Source of the DNA: Gammaproteobacteria bacterium
GTDB taxonomy: Bacteria; Pseudomonadota; Gammaproteobacteria; QZLD01
Direction of reading: 5' to 3'
Length of the DNA stretch: 32,892 nt
Assembly (NCBI GenBank): GCA_004796365.1
Contig: QZLE01000113.1
Location: 1-32,892, forward strand
The translations under genes were made by a program, and so were the position numbers. Shown here piece by piece: positions 25,712 through 32,892 of the stretch. Every line of letters starts with the position of its first letter. Positions within the stretch are counted from its first letter, which is position 1. The notes below the pieces were generated by a model that searched no databases, was not told the DNA's origin, and worked only from the letters and a program-made list of their open reading frames with translations.

Positions 25712-26947
25712 TTATCCAAAGATAATCTCTTCTGAAAAACCTGTGCGTTCAAGAATTTCACGCAGTTTTTTCAGTGCATCAATCTGGATCTGTCTTACCC
25801 TTTCACGAGTAACACCAATCTCATTACCAACCTGCTCTAACGTAGACTTAGAATAGCCATGAAGCCCAAATCGACGTACAATTACCGCCTGTTGCTTTTC
25901 ATTCAATTGCGAAAGCCACTCTTCGATATGGCTCATGATATCCTCTTCCTGAAGCAAACGTGATGGGTCTGGGTTAGTATCATCTGCAATTGAATCAACC
26001 AAAGTTCTGTCTGCATCTTTACCAATTGGTGTATCAACAGATGAGATTCTCTCATTCAGACCAAGCATTTTCTTGACTTCATCAACCGGGCGATCAACCG
26101 CGGCAGCAATCTCTTCTGCAGTTGGCTCGTGATCAAGGTTCTGAGAAAGTTTGCGTGATACACGCAGGAATGAATTGATTTCTTTGATTACGTGGATAGG
26201 TAATCTGATGGTACGAGTCTGGTTCATAATCGCACGTTCGATGGTTTGTCTAATCCACCAGGTAGCGTAAGTTGAAAATCTGAAGCCTCGCTCTGGATCA
26301 AACTTTTCTACCGCACGGATAAGACCAAGATTACCTTCTTCAATAAGATCAAGAAGAGGAAGGCCTCGGTTCATGTAACGTCTAGCAATCTTTACAACCA
26401 GGCGCAGATTACTTTCAATCATTCGTCTTCTACCAGACTCATCACCTTTCTTTGCAAGCCTGGCGTAGTAAACCTCTTCTTCCGCAGAAAGAAGTGGTGA
26501 AAAACCAATTTCGCTTAAGTATATACGGGTTGCGTCAACATTTTTGTCAGCATATGCATCATCTGTTGCTGTCTTTGTCGCAACAGGGGCTGTCGTTTCT
26601 TCAGCCGCCTCGCATTCTGTTTCATCAATATCAGGGAGGTCAGAATCATCTAGATCGACATCATCAATCTCATTTTCATCTTCTTCAAGAGCGGCATCTG
26701 CTTCTAATGGGGTTTCTGTCTTTGCCTCCGGTTCAAACTCAATCACTTCAGCCTTTTTCGGTTTACGACCACGCTTTTTCGGAGCAGGCTTTTCCGCCTT
26801 CTCTTCCTTAGCTTTTTTGGATTTAGTCGTCTTTGAATCTGGGGTTGCTTTTGAATTCGGGGCTACCGCTGCACCATCCATAGGTTCAACTATTGCGGTT
26901 GAGTCATCCCACTCAGCTTCCGGCTTAACAACACATTTTCTCGCCAT
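25712..26947 (-). CDS. rpoS: RNA polymerase sigma factor RpoS with extended N-terminal tail
   Basis: Stationary-phase/general stress sigma factor. 411 residues; E. coli RpoS has 330. The conserved part begins at about residue 138 ([16 protein letters not shown]) and contains region 2 ([40 protein letters not shown]), region 3 and region 4 with the HTH ([20 protein letters not shown]). The RpoS-type [21 protein letters not shown] region and the nlpD neighbourhood favour RpoS over RpoD. The extra tail has a basic part (about 41-66, with KKRGRKPKK) then a very acidic part (about 85-118). ATG at 26947 has AAGGAG seven bases upstream, so the long form is supported. Confidence 0.93.
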   Translation of the reverse strand: MARKCVVKPEAEWDDSTAIVEPMDGAAVAPNSKATPDSKTTKSKKAKEEKAEKPAPKKRGRKPKKAEVIEFEPEAKTETPLEADAALEEDENEIDDVDLDDSDLPDIDETECEAAEETTAPVATKTATDDAYADKNVDATRIYLSEIGFSPLLSAEEEVYYARLAKKGDESGRRRMIESNLRLVVKIARRYMNRGLPLLDLIEEGNLGLIRAVEKFDPERGFRFSTYATWWIRQTIERAIMNQTRTIRLPIHVIKEINSFLRVSRKLSQNLDHEPTAEEIAAAVDRPVDEVKKMLGLNERISSVDTPIGKDADRTLVDSIADDTNPDPSRLLQEEDIMSHIEEWLSQLNEKQQAVIVRRFGLHGYSKSTLEQVGNEIGVTRERVRQIQIDALKKLREILERTGFSEEIIFG

Positions 26948-27078
26948 GACACATCTCCTTTGCTATTTCCCGTTTTAACTGACATTTTCAAAACTAACGC
27001 ATAAACTGCATTTGTTAACTGTCCTGGGTTTTCCTAAAGACTCCATTCCTCAGTAAGATTTTGTCCGCCCAGTATTGG

Positions 27079-27831
27079 CTACTTTGAAGGTAAATAACGA
27101 AGAGGGTTAACGGGTTTTCCATCCCTACGTAACTCAAAAAACAGAGCTGCTTTGTTTGAGGAAGACCTTCCCATCTTTGCGATTACCTGCCCTGCCTTCA
27201 CTTTGTCTCCTTCCTTGACAAGTATTTCGGCGTTGTAACCGTACGCGGTCAAAAATCTTTTATCGTGTTTTACAATAATCAATTTTCCGTATCCAATCAA
27301 GCCACTTCCGCTGTAAACTACCTTGCCGGACCTGGCAGCAAAGACTTTTTGCCGGTATTTTCCGCCAATTTCAAGTCCGGTTTTGGCCTGATTGCCAGAT
27401 TGAAAACGCTTGACCACGTGGCCTATAGTAGGCCATCTCCAGCGCCCCTTAACTGTGAACTGTTCCACATTTCTAGGTTTTTTTCTTTTTTTATTGATAT
27501 TACTGGGTTTTTTATTATTCTTTTGTGAACTATGAGACTGTTTGCCTTTTATTCTATTATTATTTAATGAACAATAAGTTGTGAGCTTCTGACCGGGGTA
27601 AATAGTGTACGGATACCGAAGTTTATTGCACTTAGCGATTGTGGTAACTTTTCTCCGATAAAACTTTGCAATGGAAAAAAGTGTATCCCCTTTGCGTACA
27701 ATATGCACCCGATCATTTGATTTTGCATAATAATGTACCCCCCCACTACGCTCGATAACATCGGGGGTTTTATGCGAACTGCAACCAAGGGTTAACAAAA
27801 TTGTAACAATTGCTGATAGCTTCAAAGTCAC
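27079..27831 (-). CDS. nlpD: Lipoprotein NlpD, LysM plus degenerate M23 (LytM) domain
   Basis: Outer-membrane lipoprotein that activates cell-wall amidases at the septum. The frame is open up to a TTG at 28002, but the GTG at 27831 is chosen because it gives a compact lipoprotein signal ending LTLGC (Cys at residue 17); a TTG at 27870 is another option, and none has a good ribosome binding site. Then come a LysM domain (VHIVRKGDTLFSIAKFYRRK), a Lys/Asn-rich linker and a LytM domain. The LytM metal ligands are lost: the usual HLHFE reads ALFFE and YAHN reads YGYN, as in other NlpD proteins that activate rather than cut. Upstream of rpoS as in many gammaproteobacteria, where rpoS promoters often lie inside nlpD. 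Confidence 0.87.
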   Translation of the reverse strand: MTLKLSAIVTILLTLGCSSHKTPDVIERSGGVHYYAKSNDRVHIVRKGDTLFSIAKFYRRKVTTIAKCNKLRYPYTIYPGQKLTTYCSLNNNRIKGKQSHSSQKNNKKPSNINKKRKKPRNVEQFTVKGRWRWPTIGHVVKRFQSGNQAKTGLEIGGKYRQKVFAARSGKVVYSGSGLIGYGKLIIVKHDKRFLTAYGYNAEILVKEGDKVKAGQVIAKMGRSSSNKAALFFELRRDGKPVNPLRYLPSK

Positions 27832-27949
27832 AGATAAAGAGAATTCAAATCTATGCAGCAAGGCAAACAATAATTCAGAAATATTGAGGGTAAACTTGTA
27901 CAGGCCAGGTCTTTTTTTTCTGCCGCTTAGCCAGAAAAAAACCTGCGTT

Positions 27950-28540
27950 TTAGTGCAAATATGGTTTAATTGCTCCCAAATATACTGCAACCAGAACTCC
28001 AATCCCTAATGTGGCCCACCCTAGCCTTTCGATATTTCTTCTTATCACTGGTTCCATTTTTGGTCCGCCCCATGCCATAAAACCGGCAACAAGATAGAAC
28101 CTGGAACCCCTTCCAATGATTGATGCTATAACAAAAAGCGCCGGATTCATAGTAAGTACGCCGGCTGTTATAGTTATGATTTTGTAGGGAAACGGAGAAA
28201 AGCCAGCAACAAATACAACCCAAATACCCCACTCAGCAAAAAGGTCTTTAGCTCCCAGGTATTTATCCCAATATCCCGCTGACTGCAAAATAGGTTCGAT
28301 CAGTTCAAAAGCAAACATCCCTATCAGATAGCCAAAAATCCCCCCTAGCACCGACATTACTGTAGTCAATGTCGCAAAACTGTACGCCCTTTGCGGCTTC
28401 CCTAGAGTCATTGGTATTAGCATCACATCTGGCGGCACCAGAAAAAATGATGACTCGGTAAAACTCAAAACAGCAAGCCAAAACGGCGCATTTTTATGTT
28501 TAGCCAAGTCCATTACCTTGTCATACATTTTTGCAAACAC
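27950..28540 (-). CDS. yqaA: YqaA-type DedA/VTT-family membrane protein
   Basis: Small inner-membrane protein of the VTT/DedA-related group, whose members are linked to lipid transport and membrane homeostasis; the function of YqaA is not settled. 196 residues with about four or five hydrophobic segments and the family motifs ESSFFLVPPDVMLIPM, FGYLIGMFAFE, and FSPFPYKIITITAGV. The start is GTG at 28540 with GAGGA six bases upstream, inside the pcm stop region (10 bp apart). The position between pcm and nlpD is common in pseudomonads and relatives. Confidence 0.88.
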   Translation of the reverse strand: MFAKMYDKVMDLAKHKNAPFWLAVLSFTESSFFLVPPDVMLIPMTLGKPQRAYSFATLTTVMSVLGGIFGYLIGMFAFELIEPILQSAGYWDKYLGAKDLFAEWGIWVVFVAGFSPFPYKIITITAGVLTMNPALFVIASIIGRGSRFYLVAGFMAWGGPKMEPVIRRNIERLGWATLGIGVLVAVYLGAIKPYLH

Positions 28541-28549
28541 AGCTCTTCC

Positions 28550-29212
28550 TCACCCACTAACCAACGGCACAAACTTAACCTGGTCAATAACCTCTTCTTC
28601 AAACTCGTCACTATGACGAGTGTACAAGCGCAGATACTGCGCACCATACTGACCGCCAACTGGTATCACCAGGCGTCCACCATCGGCAAGTTGTTCAAAT
28701 AGCGGCTCTGGCACCTCCTCAGGAGCAGCTGTCACCACTATCGCATCAAAAGGTCCTTTAGATTCCCAACCCCAGGTTCCATCAGAAAGTTTTGGATAAA
28801 CATTACGCATTTCCAGCTTTCTGAATACCTTACGCGCCCTTTCATGCAAAGCTTCAATTCGCTCAACTGTATAAACAGTTTTAACCAACCGCGCCAGAAT
28901 AGCAGCCTGATAACCGGAACCGGTTCCAACCTCAAGCACCTTTTCCGGGACACCATCGCGTAATACCGCCTCTGTCATTCTGGCAACAATATATGGCTGT
29001 GAAATAGTCTGGCCGTGACCAATAGGAAGAGCGCTGTCTTCATACGCCCTGCTGGCGAGTGCTTCATCTACAAACAAGTGACGCGGCATACGTGCAATAG
29101 TATCCAGCACGGTCATATTGGTTATCCCCTGATCCTGGAGTCTTTGCTTAAGGCGATCTCTTGTCCGTTGAGACGTCATTCCAATACCCATGATATGAGT
29201 GGTGTCTATCAT
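28550..29212 (-). CDS. pcm: Protein-L-isoaspartate O-methyltransferase
   Basis: Repairs damaged proteins by methylating isoaspartyl residues with S-adenosylmethionine. 220 residues. Motifs: [10 protein letters not shown] near the start, [35 protein letters not shown], and the SAM-binding [16 protein letters not shown] (about 92-107). ATG at 29212 has AGGAG six bases upstream, embedded in the end of surE two bp away, so this start is preferred over the internal ATG codons at residues 8 and 12, where many homologues begin. Confidence 0.95.
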   Translation of the reverse strand: MIDTTHIMGIGMTSQRTRDRLKQRLQDQGITNMTVLDTIARMPRHLFVDEALASRAYEDSALPIGHGQTISQPYIVARMTEAVLRDGVPEKVLEVGTGSGYQAAILARLVKTVYTVERIEALHERARKVFRKLEMRNVYPKLSDGTWGWESKGPFDAIVVTAAPEEVPEPLFEQLADGGRLVIPVGGQYGAQYLRLYTRHSDEFEEEVIDQVKFVPLVSG

Positions 29213-29214
29213 AT

Positions 29215-30042
29215 TTACTCCTGACCTTCACCTGATTGTTTTGCCAATACCGAATCTTCGGCAAAGGCCAGCCCTTTTGAAAAAAAGCTGTCCAGAGGCT
29301 GCAGCTCTTCGTTCTTGGTTAAGTTTATCTGCAGGGGTGTCACCGAGACAAAACCATTTTTTACTGCGCTAAAATCAGTCCCTTCACCTGCGTCAACCCC
29401 CTCTCCAGGAGGACCAATCCAATAAACTTCATGCCCACGTGGATCAATCTCTTTGACCAGTTCTTTTGGCCTGGCACGTTTCCCAAGCCTGGTAACCTTT
29501 ATCCCTTTAAGCTGCTCATACGGAATATCAGGAACATTAATATTTAATACCGTTTCGTGGTGTATTGGAAAATTGTCGATATGCTCAACCAAGTCTGCGA
29601 TAACTTTGGCTGCAGTCTCAAAATATTTAGGCTTAAAGACAGGGATGGAAACGGCTATAGACGCCTTTCTAGCATATCTACCTTCCATTGCGGCGGCAAC
29701 TGTGCCGGAATATAAGACATCATCACCCATATTTGCACCGTGATTTATCCCGGAGATTACGATATCTGGAGTTGAGTCTAAAAGGCCAGTCATGGCCAAG
29801 TGAACACAGTCAGTAGGGGTGCCATCGATAGCAATCACTTCATTAGCTGTTCCTGCATCAGAACTTTCTATTTTGAAGGCCCTTTTGCGCATCGGGCGCT
29901 CCAGCGTCAAAGACTGACTACAACCACTAAGATCCCGCAGCGGTGCCACTACGGAAACTTTGGCTATCTTCCTGAGAGCTTGAGTCAGTACCTGAATCCC
30001 TGGCGCATGATACCCATCGTCGTTGCTAACTAGTATATGCAT
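29215..30042 (-). CDS. surE: 5'/3'-nucleotidase SurE
   Basis: Metal-dependent nucleotidase and exopolyphosphatase important in stationary phase. The family start [10 protein letters not shown], with its metal-binding Asp pair, coincides with the ATG at 30042, giving about 275 residues. The frame extends to a TTG at 30063, but those seven extra residues are not family-like. Other motifs: [45 protein letters not shown]. First gene of the surE-pcm-yqaA-nlpD-rpoS series. The C-terminal tail after about residue 255 is longer than in E. coli SurE. Confidence 0.95.
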   Translation of the reverse strand: MHILVSNDDGYHAPGIQVLTQALRKIAKVSVVAPLRDLSGCSQSLTLERPMRKRAFKIESSDAGTANEVIAIDGTPTDCVHLAMTGLLDSTPDIVISGINHGANMGDDVLYSGTVAAAMEGRYARKASIAVSIPVFKPKYFETAAKVIADLVEHIDNFPIHHETVLNINVPDIPYEQLKGIKVTRLGKRARPKELVKEIDPRGHEVYWIGPPGEGVDAGEGTDFSAVKNGFVSVTPLQINLTKNEELQPLDSFFSKGLAFAEDSVLAKQSGEGQE

Positions 30043-30080
30043 TTGATCGAATTCTCGCGCCAAACCGCATTGCTAAGCCA

Positions 30081-30114
30081 ATTGCAATAATTTGCAATAC
30101 GCCTTGCATGGCAA
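30081..30114. promoter_or_regulatory. TTGCAA dyads upstream of surE
   Basis: A perfect 7-bp inverted repeat ATTGCAA-TAAT-TTGCAAT (30081-30098) is followed by TTGC-ATG-GCAA (30104-30114), 40-70 bp upstream of the surE ATG. The clustered repeats look like an operator, but I recognise no regulator for them. Confidence 0.35.
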
Positions 30115-30251
30115 TTTGAATATTTTTCCTGAAATACAACCACTTGGTGTGGATAAAAGCAGGCTGCAAGTGTACTAGAAATAAGGCTCTTAGTCTAATG
30201 AAAATAGTATTTAAAATTAGATATAAAACAACTTAAGTGTCTTTTGTTTTA

Positions 30252-32468
30252 TCACTTTGCCAGGGGCAATTGAATTATAAATTTTGCCCCTCCCCCTTTC
30301 AGCGATTCTACCCAAATATCTCCACCATGAACCTCAGTGATAATAAAGTATGAAACGCTCAACCCTAAACCAGTTCCTTGAGCAGTTCGCTTGGTGGTAA
30401 AAAAAGGTTCAAAGATTCGTGTTCGCACCTCTTCTGGTATAGATGGGCCATTATTCTCAATTTCAATTCGAATTTTGTTTTCATCTTTTTGGTTAATTAT
30501 GCGCAAAACAAAAATCGGCTCCTCTATACTCCCTCCCTGCATGACCTCAGCGCCATTTTTGAGGATATTCATGATAACTTGCTGGATCTTTCCAACTTCA
30601 CAGACAACCATTGGCAAATTTTCGTCATATTCTTTTATTATTTTAATTTGCTTAAAGTCATAGTTATTTTTTAGATTAAAACCCAAAGTCGATAATTCTA
30701 AACATTTATCAATAACATCAGCCATGTATTGAGGGGATAGCGCACCATCATCTTTTCGTGCAAATCCAAGCATATCGTGCACAATTTTAGCAGCACGTTT
30801 ACCTGACAATATAATACGTTCAAGCCCTACCGTAACTTGCCTTGCATTTAAAAACTTGGCAATTTGCTCCATAGTAACACCGACCTCATTAGCAGCTTTT
30901 ATATTGGCAGGCATATTGGGATCAGTCAGCCGATTTTGAATAACGCTGGCATTTTGCACAATTCCACCTAAAGGGTTATTGATTTCATGCGCCATTCCAG
31001 CAGCCAGCCCCCCTAAAGATAGCATCTTCTCATTTTGAACCAGCATCTCCTCAATTCGAACCTGCTCTGTAACATCATCAATTCTAATTACTGCTCCATC
31101 AATACCATCTGCAATTAGTGGAAAGATCGAAATATTCTCGTATTTTTTTATACCTTCTTCATCATGAACTTGCTTAATAAGAGTTTGTTGTTGCTTGGAC
31201 TTAATCGACTCTAAAACTTTGCTTGAATCGATACGCTCGATTATTTTATCTAACGGTTGTCCTATAGCTTTATATACAGCAATACCAATCTGACTTTCAG
31301 CCTCAGCATTCCATTGCGTTACCCAACAGTTCGTATCAACCCCAATTAGTACTGATGGCATGGAGTCGATAATATTTGACAGATAGTTACGCGCCCTCTT
31401 GAGCTCTTTTTCTGATAATTTACGATCAGTAATATCTGTAATCATTCCTACCAGATTTGTCACCTTTCCGGCATTATCTTTGGTCGAATACGCTCGCAAA
31501 AAGATATCCAAGACTCGTCCATCAGCTGCATGCATATTTACTTCACCAACCCACTCTTTCCCAACCATTATGGTGCTAAAAACTTCACGGCCAACCGATT
31601 CATCGACAAACAGGCTACTCGGAGGATCATTACCAATATCACCAAATAATTTATCAAAAGCTATATTCTGATAATAATGTTTACCACTGGCCGTTGACAT
31701 CCCTATTGCATCTGTTGAAACCTCCACAACAGTTTGAAAAACCTTTAGCTTTTCCTCTGCAAGTTTTTGTTCGGTGATATCTGTATGCACACCTACCAGA
31801 TTTGTTACCTTTCCGGTATTATCTTTTATCGAATAAGCACGTAATAATATGTCTAGTGCTTGGCCATCAGCAGCATTCATCTTGACTTCGCCAACCCACT
31901 CTTTACCTGCCATTATGGTGCTAAAAACTTCACGGCCAACCGATTCGTCAGCATAAAGAGTCGCTGCAGGATCTTCTCCAACATTTCCAAATAGCTCATC
32001 AAACGCTTGGTTTTGATAGTAATGCTCACCTTGTGCCGTTGACATCCCTATCGCATCGGTTGAAACTTCCAAGGCTTTTTGAAAAACCTTGAGTTTTTCC
32101 TCTGCTTGTTTCTGTTCAGTAATGTCTCGAAAATTCCAAATCCTGGCTTTTTGCTCACCAACATCAAGCAAATTGCTATATCTTTGAACTATTCGACCAT
32201 CATTGAGCCGTATTTCATCTGCGCTTTCTTTTGAGCCATTATTAATTATTTCCAAACGTGCTTTGAATTTTTCTTGATCTGAAACTTTAGCAAGCATCAG
32301 GTCTATTAGCTTAATTTCATCTAACTGTTGAATTGATGACTCAGGAATAGTCCAAATCTGAGCAAAAATGGAATTAGAGTAGAGAATCTTGCCATTCATA
32401 TCAATCACAAGAACCCCATCTAGTATAGAATTGAGGGTTGCACTCAAGATAATTTCTTTGTCCAACAA
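30252..32468 (-). CDS. Soluble multi-PAS sensor histidine kinase
   Basis: 738 residues, no membrane segments. Order: PAS 1 (about 8-118), two near-identical PAS/PAC modules (about 124-230 and 239-345), PAS 4 (about 357-470), phosphoacceptor region LGGLAAGMAHEINNPLGGIV (His about 494) and an HATPase_c domain with N box (MNILKNGAEVM), IFEPFFTTK and QGTGLGLSVSY. In the G1 box the usual DNG is NNG (ENNGPSIPEE), a variant I recall in other kinases of this kind. The start is TTG at 32468 with only a weak GAG upstream; the first in-frame ATG is codon 24, so the start is uncertain. No response regulator lies next to it. The four PAS modules suggest sensing through a bound cofactor or ligand, unidentified. 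Confidence 0.88.
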   Translation of the reverse strand: MLDKEIILSATLNSILDGVLVIDMNGKILYSNSIFAQIWTIPESSIQQLDEIKLIDLMLAKVSDQEKFKARLEIINNGSKESADEIRLNDGRIVQRYSNLLDVGEQKARIWNFRDITEQKQAEEKLKVFQKALEVSTDAIGMSTAQGEHYYQNQAFDELFGNVGEDPAATLYADESVGREVFSTIMAGKEWVGEVKMNAADGQALDILLRAYSIKDNTGKVTNLVGVHTDITEQKLAEEKLKVFQTVVEVSTDAIGMSTASGKHYYQNIAFDKLFGDIGNDPPSSLFVDESVGREVFSTIMVGKEWVGEVNMHAADGRVLDIFLRAYSTKDNAGKVTNLVGMITDITDRKLSEKELKRARNYLSNIIDSMPSVLIGVDTNCWVTQWNAEAESQIGIAVYKAIGQPLDKIIERIDSSKVLESIKSKQQQTLIKQVHDEEGIKKYENISIFPLIADGIDGAVIRIDDVTEQVRIEEMLVQNEKMLSLGGLAAGMAHEINNPLGGIVQNASVIQNRLTDPNMPANIKAANEVGVTMEQIAKFLNARQVTVGLERIILSGKRAAKIVHDMLGFARKDDGALSPQYMADVIDKCLELSTLGFNLKNNYDFKQIKIIKEYDENLPMVVCEVGKIQQVIMNILKNGAEVMQGGSIEEPIFVLRIINQKDENKIRIEIENNGPSIPEEVRTRIFEPFFTTKRTAQGTGLGLSVSYFIITEVHGGDIWVESLKGGGAKFIIQLPLAK
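31434..32123 (-). repeat. Tandem duplication of a 345-bp PAS-module unit
   Basis: Units 31779-32123 and 31434-31778 each encode 115 residues beginning ITEQK-AEEKLKVFQ. They include an identical 37-bp stretch at 31565-31601 and 31910-31946, exactly 345 bp apart. Both remain in frame. Confidence 0.9.
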
Positions 32469-32529
32469 ATTTCTCTAAGCCTCATTTTTTATAATATCTA
32501 TCACGCTTCTTAAGTATAGCACTAAGCAA

Positions 32530-32556
32530 ATAAAAAAGGCTTGCGCATAACATGCT
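32530..32556 (-). terminator. Weak terminator candidate after the DUF2058 gene
   Basis: On the minus strand AAAAAGC and GCCTTTTTT pair with a bulge around a small GCAT-GTT-ATGC hairpin and end in a T6 run, about 80 bp downstream of the DUF2058 stop. The stem is short, so this is tentative. Confidence 0.3.
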
Positions 32557-32635
32557 TTTTCTATAGACAATTATTGCAGGATGTGACTAAAAAATTTGTA
32601 ACTGTAACGCAGAAATTGAGAAAATATACGCGAAT

Positions 32636-32892
32636 TTACCACATTAGATCATCAGGGATCTGATAATCAGCATACGGATCATTCTCATCAACTGTGCTTG
32701 AGGTGTCATCAGCAGTTTTGATGATTACTTCAGCATCGCGCTGTTCAATCTTCTCAGCAACTTTAGCAGGAATTAGCTCATAACCTTCACCAAACTTTGC
32801 AATAACTAGCAAACCACTACTCAAGTGTTGCTGGATCTTAGCGCTAACATAAACCTGTTTGATTTTGGTTCCGTCAGTAAAGCTATAAGCAA
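32636..32892 (-). CDS. DUF2058 (YaiL-type) protein, C-terminal part only
   Basis: The frame is open to the right edge, so only about 85 C-terminal residues are seen. They read FTDGTKIKQVYVSAKIQQHL, then GLLVIAKFGEGYELIPAKVAEKI and end DPYADYQIPDDLMW, the hallmark ending of DUF2058/YaiL proteins, described as nucleoprotein or polynucleotide-associated but without an assigned function. A TTG at 32824 could be mistaken for the start; the family-like sequence upstream of it shows the gene continues beyond the window. Confidence 0.88.
   Translation of the reverse strand, partial: AYSFTDGTKIKQVYVSAKIQQHLSSGLLVIAKFGEGYELIPAKVAEKIEQRDAEVIIKTADDTSSTVDENDPYADYQIPDDLMW

Noticed and set aside
26452-26978. 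Long plus-strand frames opposite the rpoS N-terminal region (119 and 144 codons)
   Set aside because: They are Ser/Ala-rich mirror frames of the acidic and Lys-rich RpoS tail with no independent support.
27832-28002. N-terminal extension of NlpD up to the TTG at 28002
   Set aside because: It would place about 57 mostly non-signal residues before the lipoprotein signal and overlaps yqaA by 53 bp; the lipobox argues for a later start.

Overview
The window reads as a chromosomal segment of a polar-flagellated gammaproteobacterium, probably not an enteric. The evidence is the protein set (FlhF next to FlhA, RNase G, YhdP, RpoS, a DUF2058/YaiL protein) and the conserved gene order surE-pcm-yqaA-nlpD-rpoS. 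By eye the DNA is moderately AT-rich. I cannot name the genus. Almost every gene is on the minus strand; only one acyltransferase is on the plus strand. No rRNA, tRNA, CRISPR array, transposase gene or phage gene was seen.

Region 1 (1-9447): a flagellar export and switch operon, read right to left as fliL-fliM-fliN-fliO-fliP-fliQ-fliR-flhB-flhA-flhF, with flhF cut by the window edge. A near-perfect sigma-54 promoter lies at 9538-9553. fliM/fliN/fliO/fliP are joined by one-base TAATG stop-start overlaps. A 65-bp imperfect palindrome sits in frame inside the signal-peptide region of fliO.

Region 2 (9906-15375): a five-gene, apparently co-transcribed sensory cassette inserted between fliK and fliL. 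It holds a membrane-anchored coiled-coil protein of unknown family, a receiver-PAS-like protein, a receiver protein with a degenerate HD-GYP domain, a single-domain receiver and a soluble GAF histidine kinase. It is fenced by the fliK terminator on one side and the fliL sigma-54 promoter on the other. This is the most original part of the window.

Region 3 (15538-18441): fliK with its own sigma-54 promoter and terminator, a small secreted six-cysteine protein of unknown function, and a divergently oriented 1-acylglycerol-3-phosphate acyltransferase.

Region 4 (18468-25515): a maf-rng-yhdP-nitrilase operon. Its predicted promoter is so close to the maf ATG that the mRNA may be leaderless, and it ends in a palindromic terminator element.

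Region 5 (25654-30042): surE, pcm, a YqaA/DedA-type membrane protein, nlpD and rpoS. RpoS has an extra N-terminal tail of about 80 residues that includes an AT-hook-like KKRGRKPKK stretch. A terminator follows rpoS.

Region 6 (30252-32892): a soluble PAS histidine kinase with a recent in-frame tandem duplication of one PAS module, then the C-terminal part of a DUF2058 protein running off the right edge.

Together the genes describe sigma-54-controlled assembly of a polar flagellum with a possible second-messenger or phosphorelay side branch, next to a housekeeping block for stationary phase, cell-envelope maintenance and protein repair.
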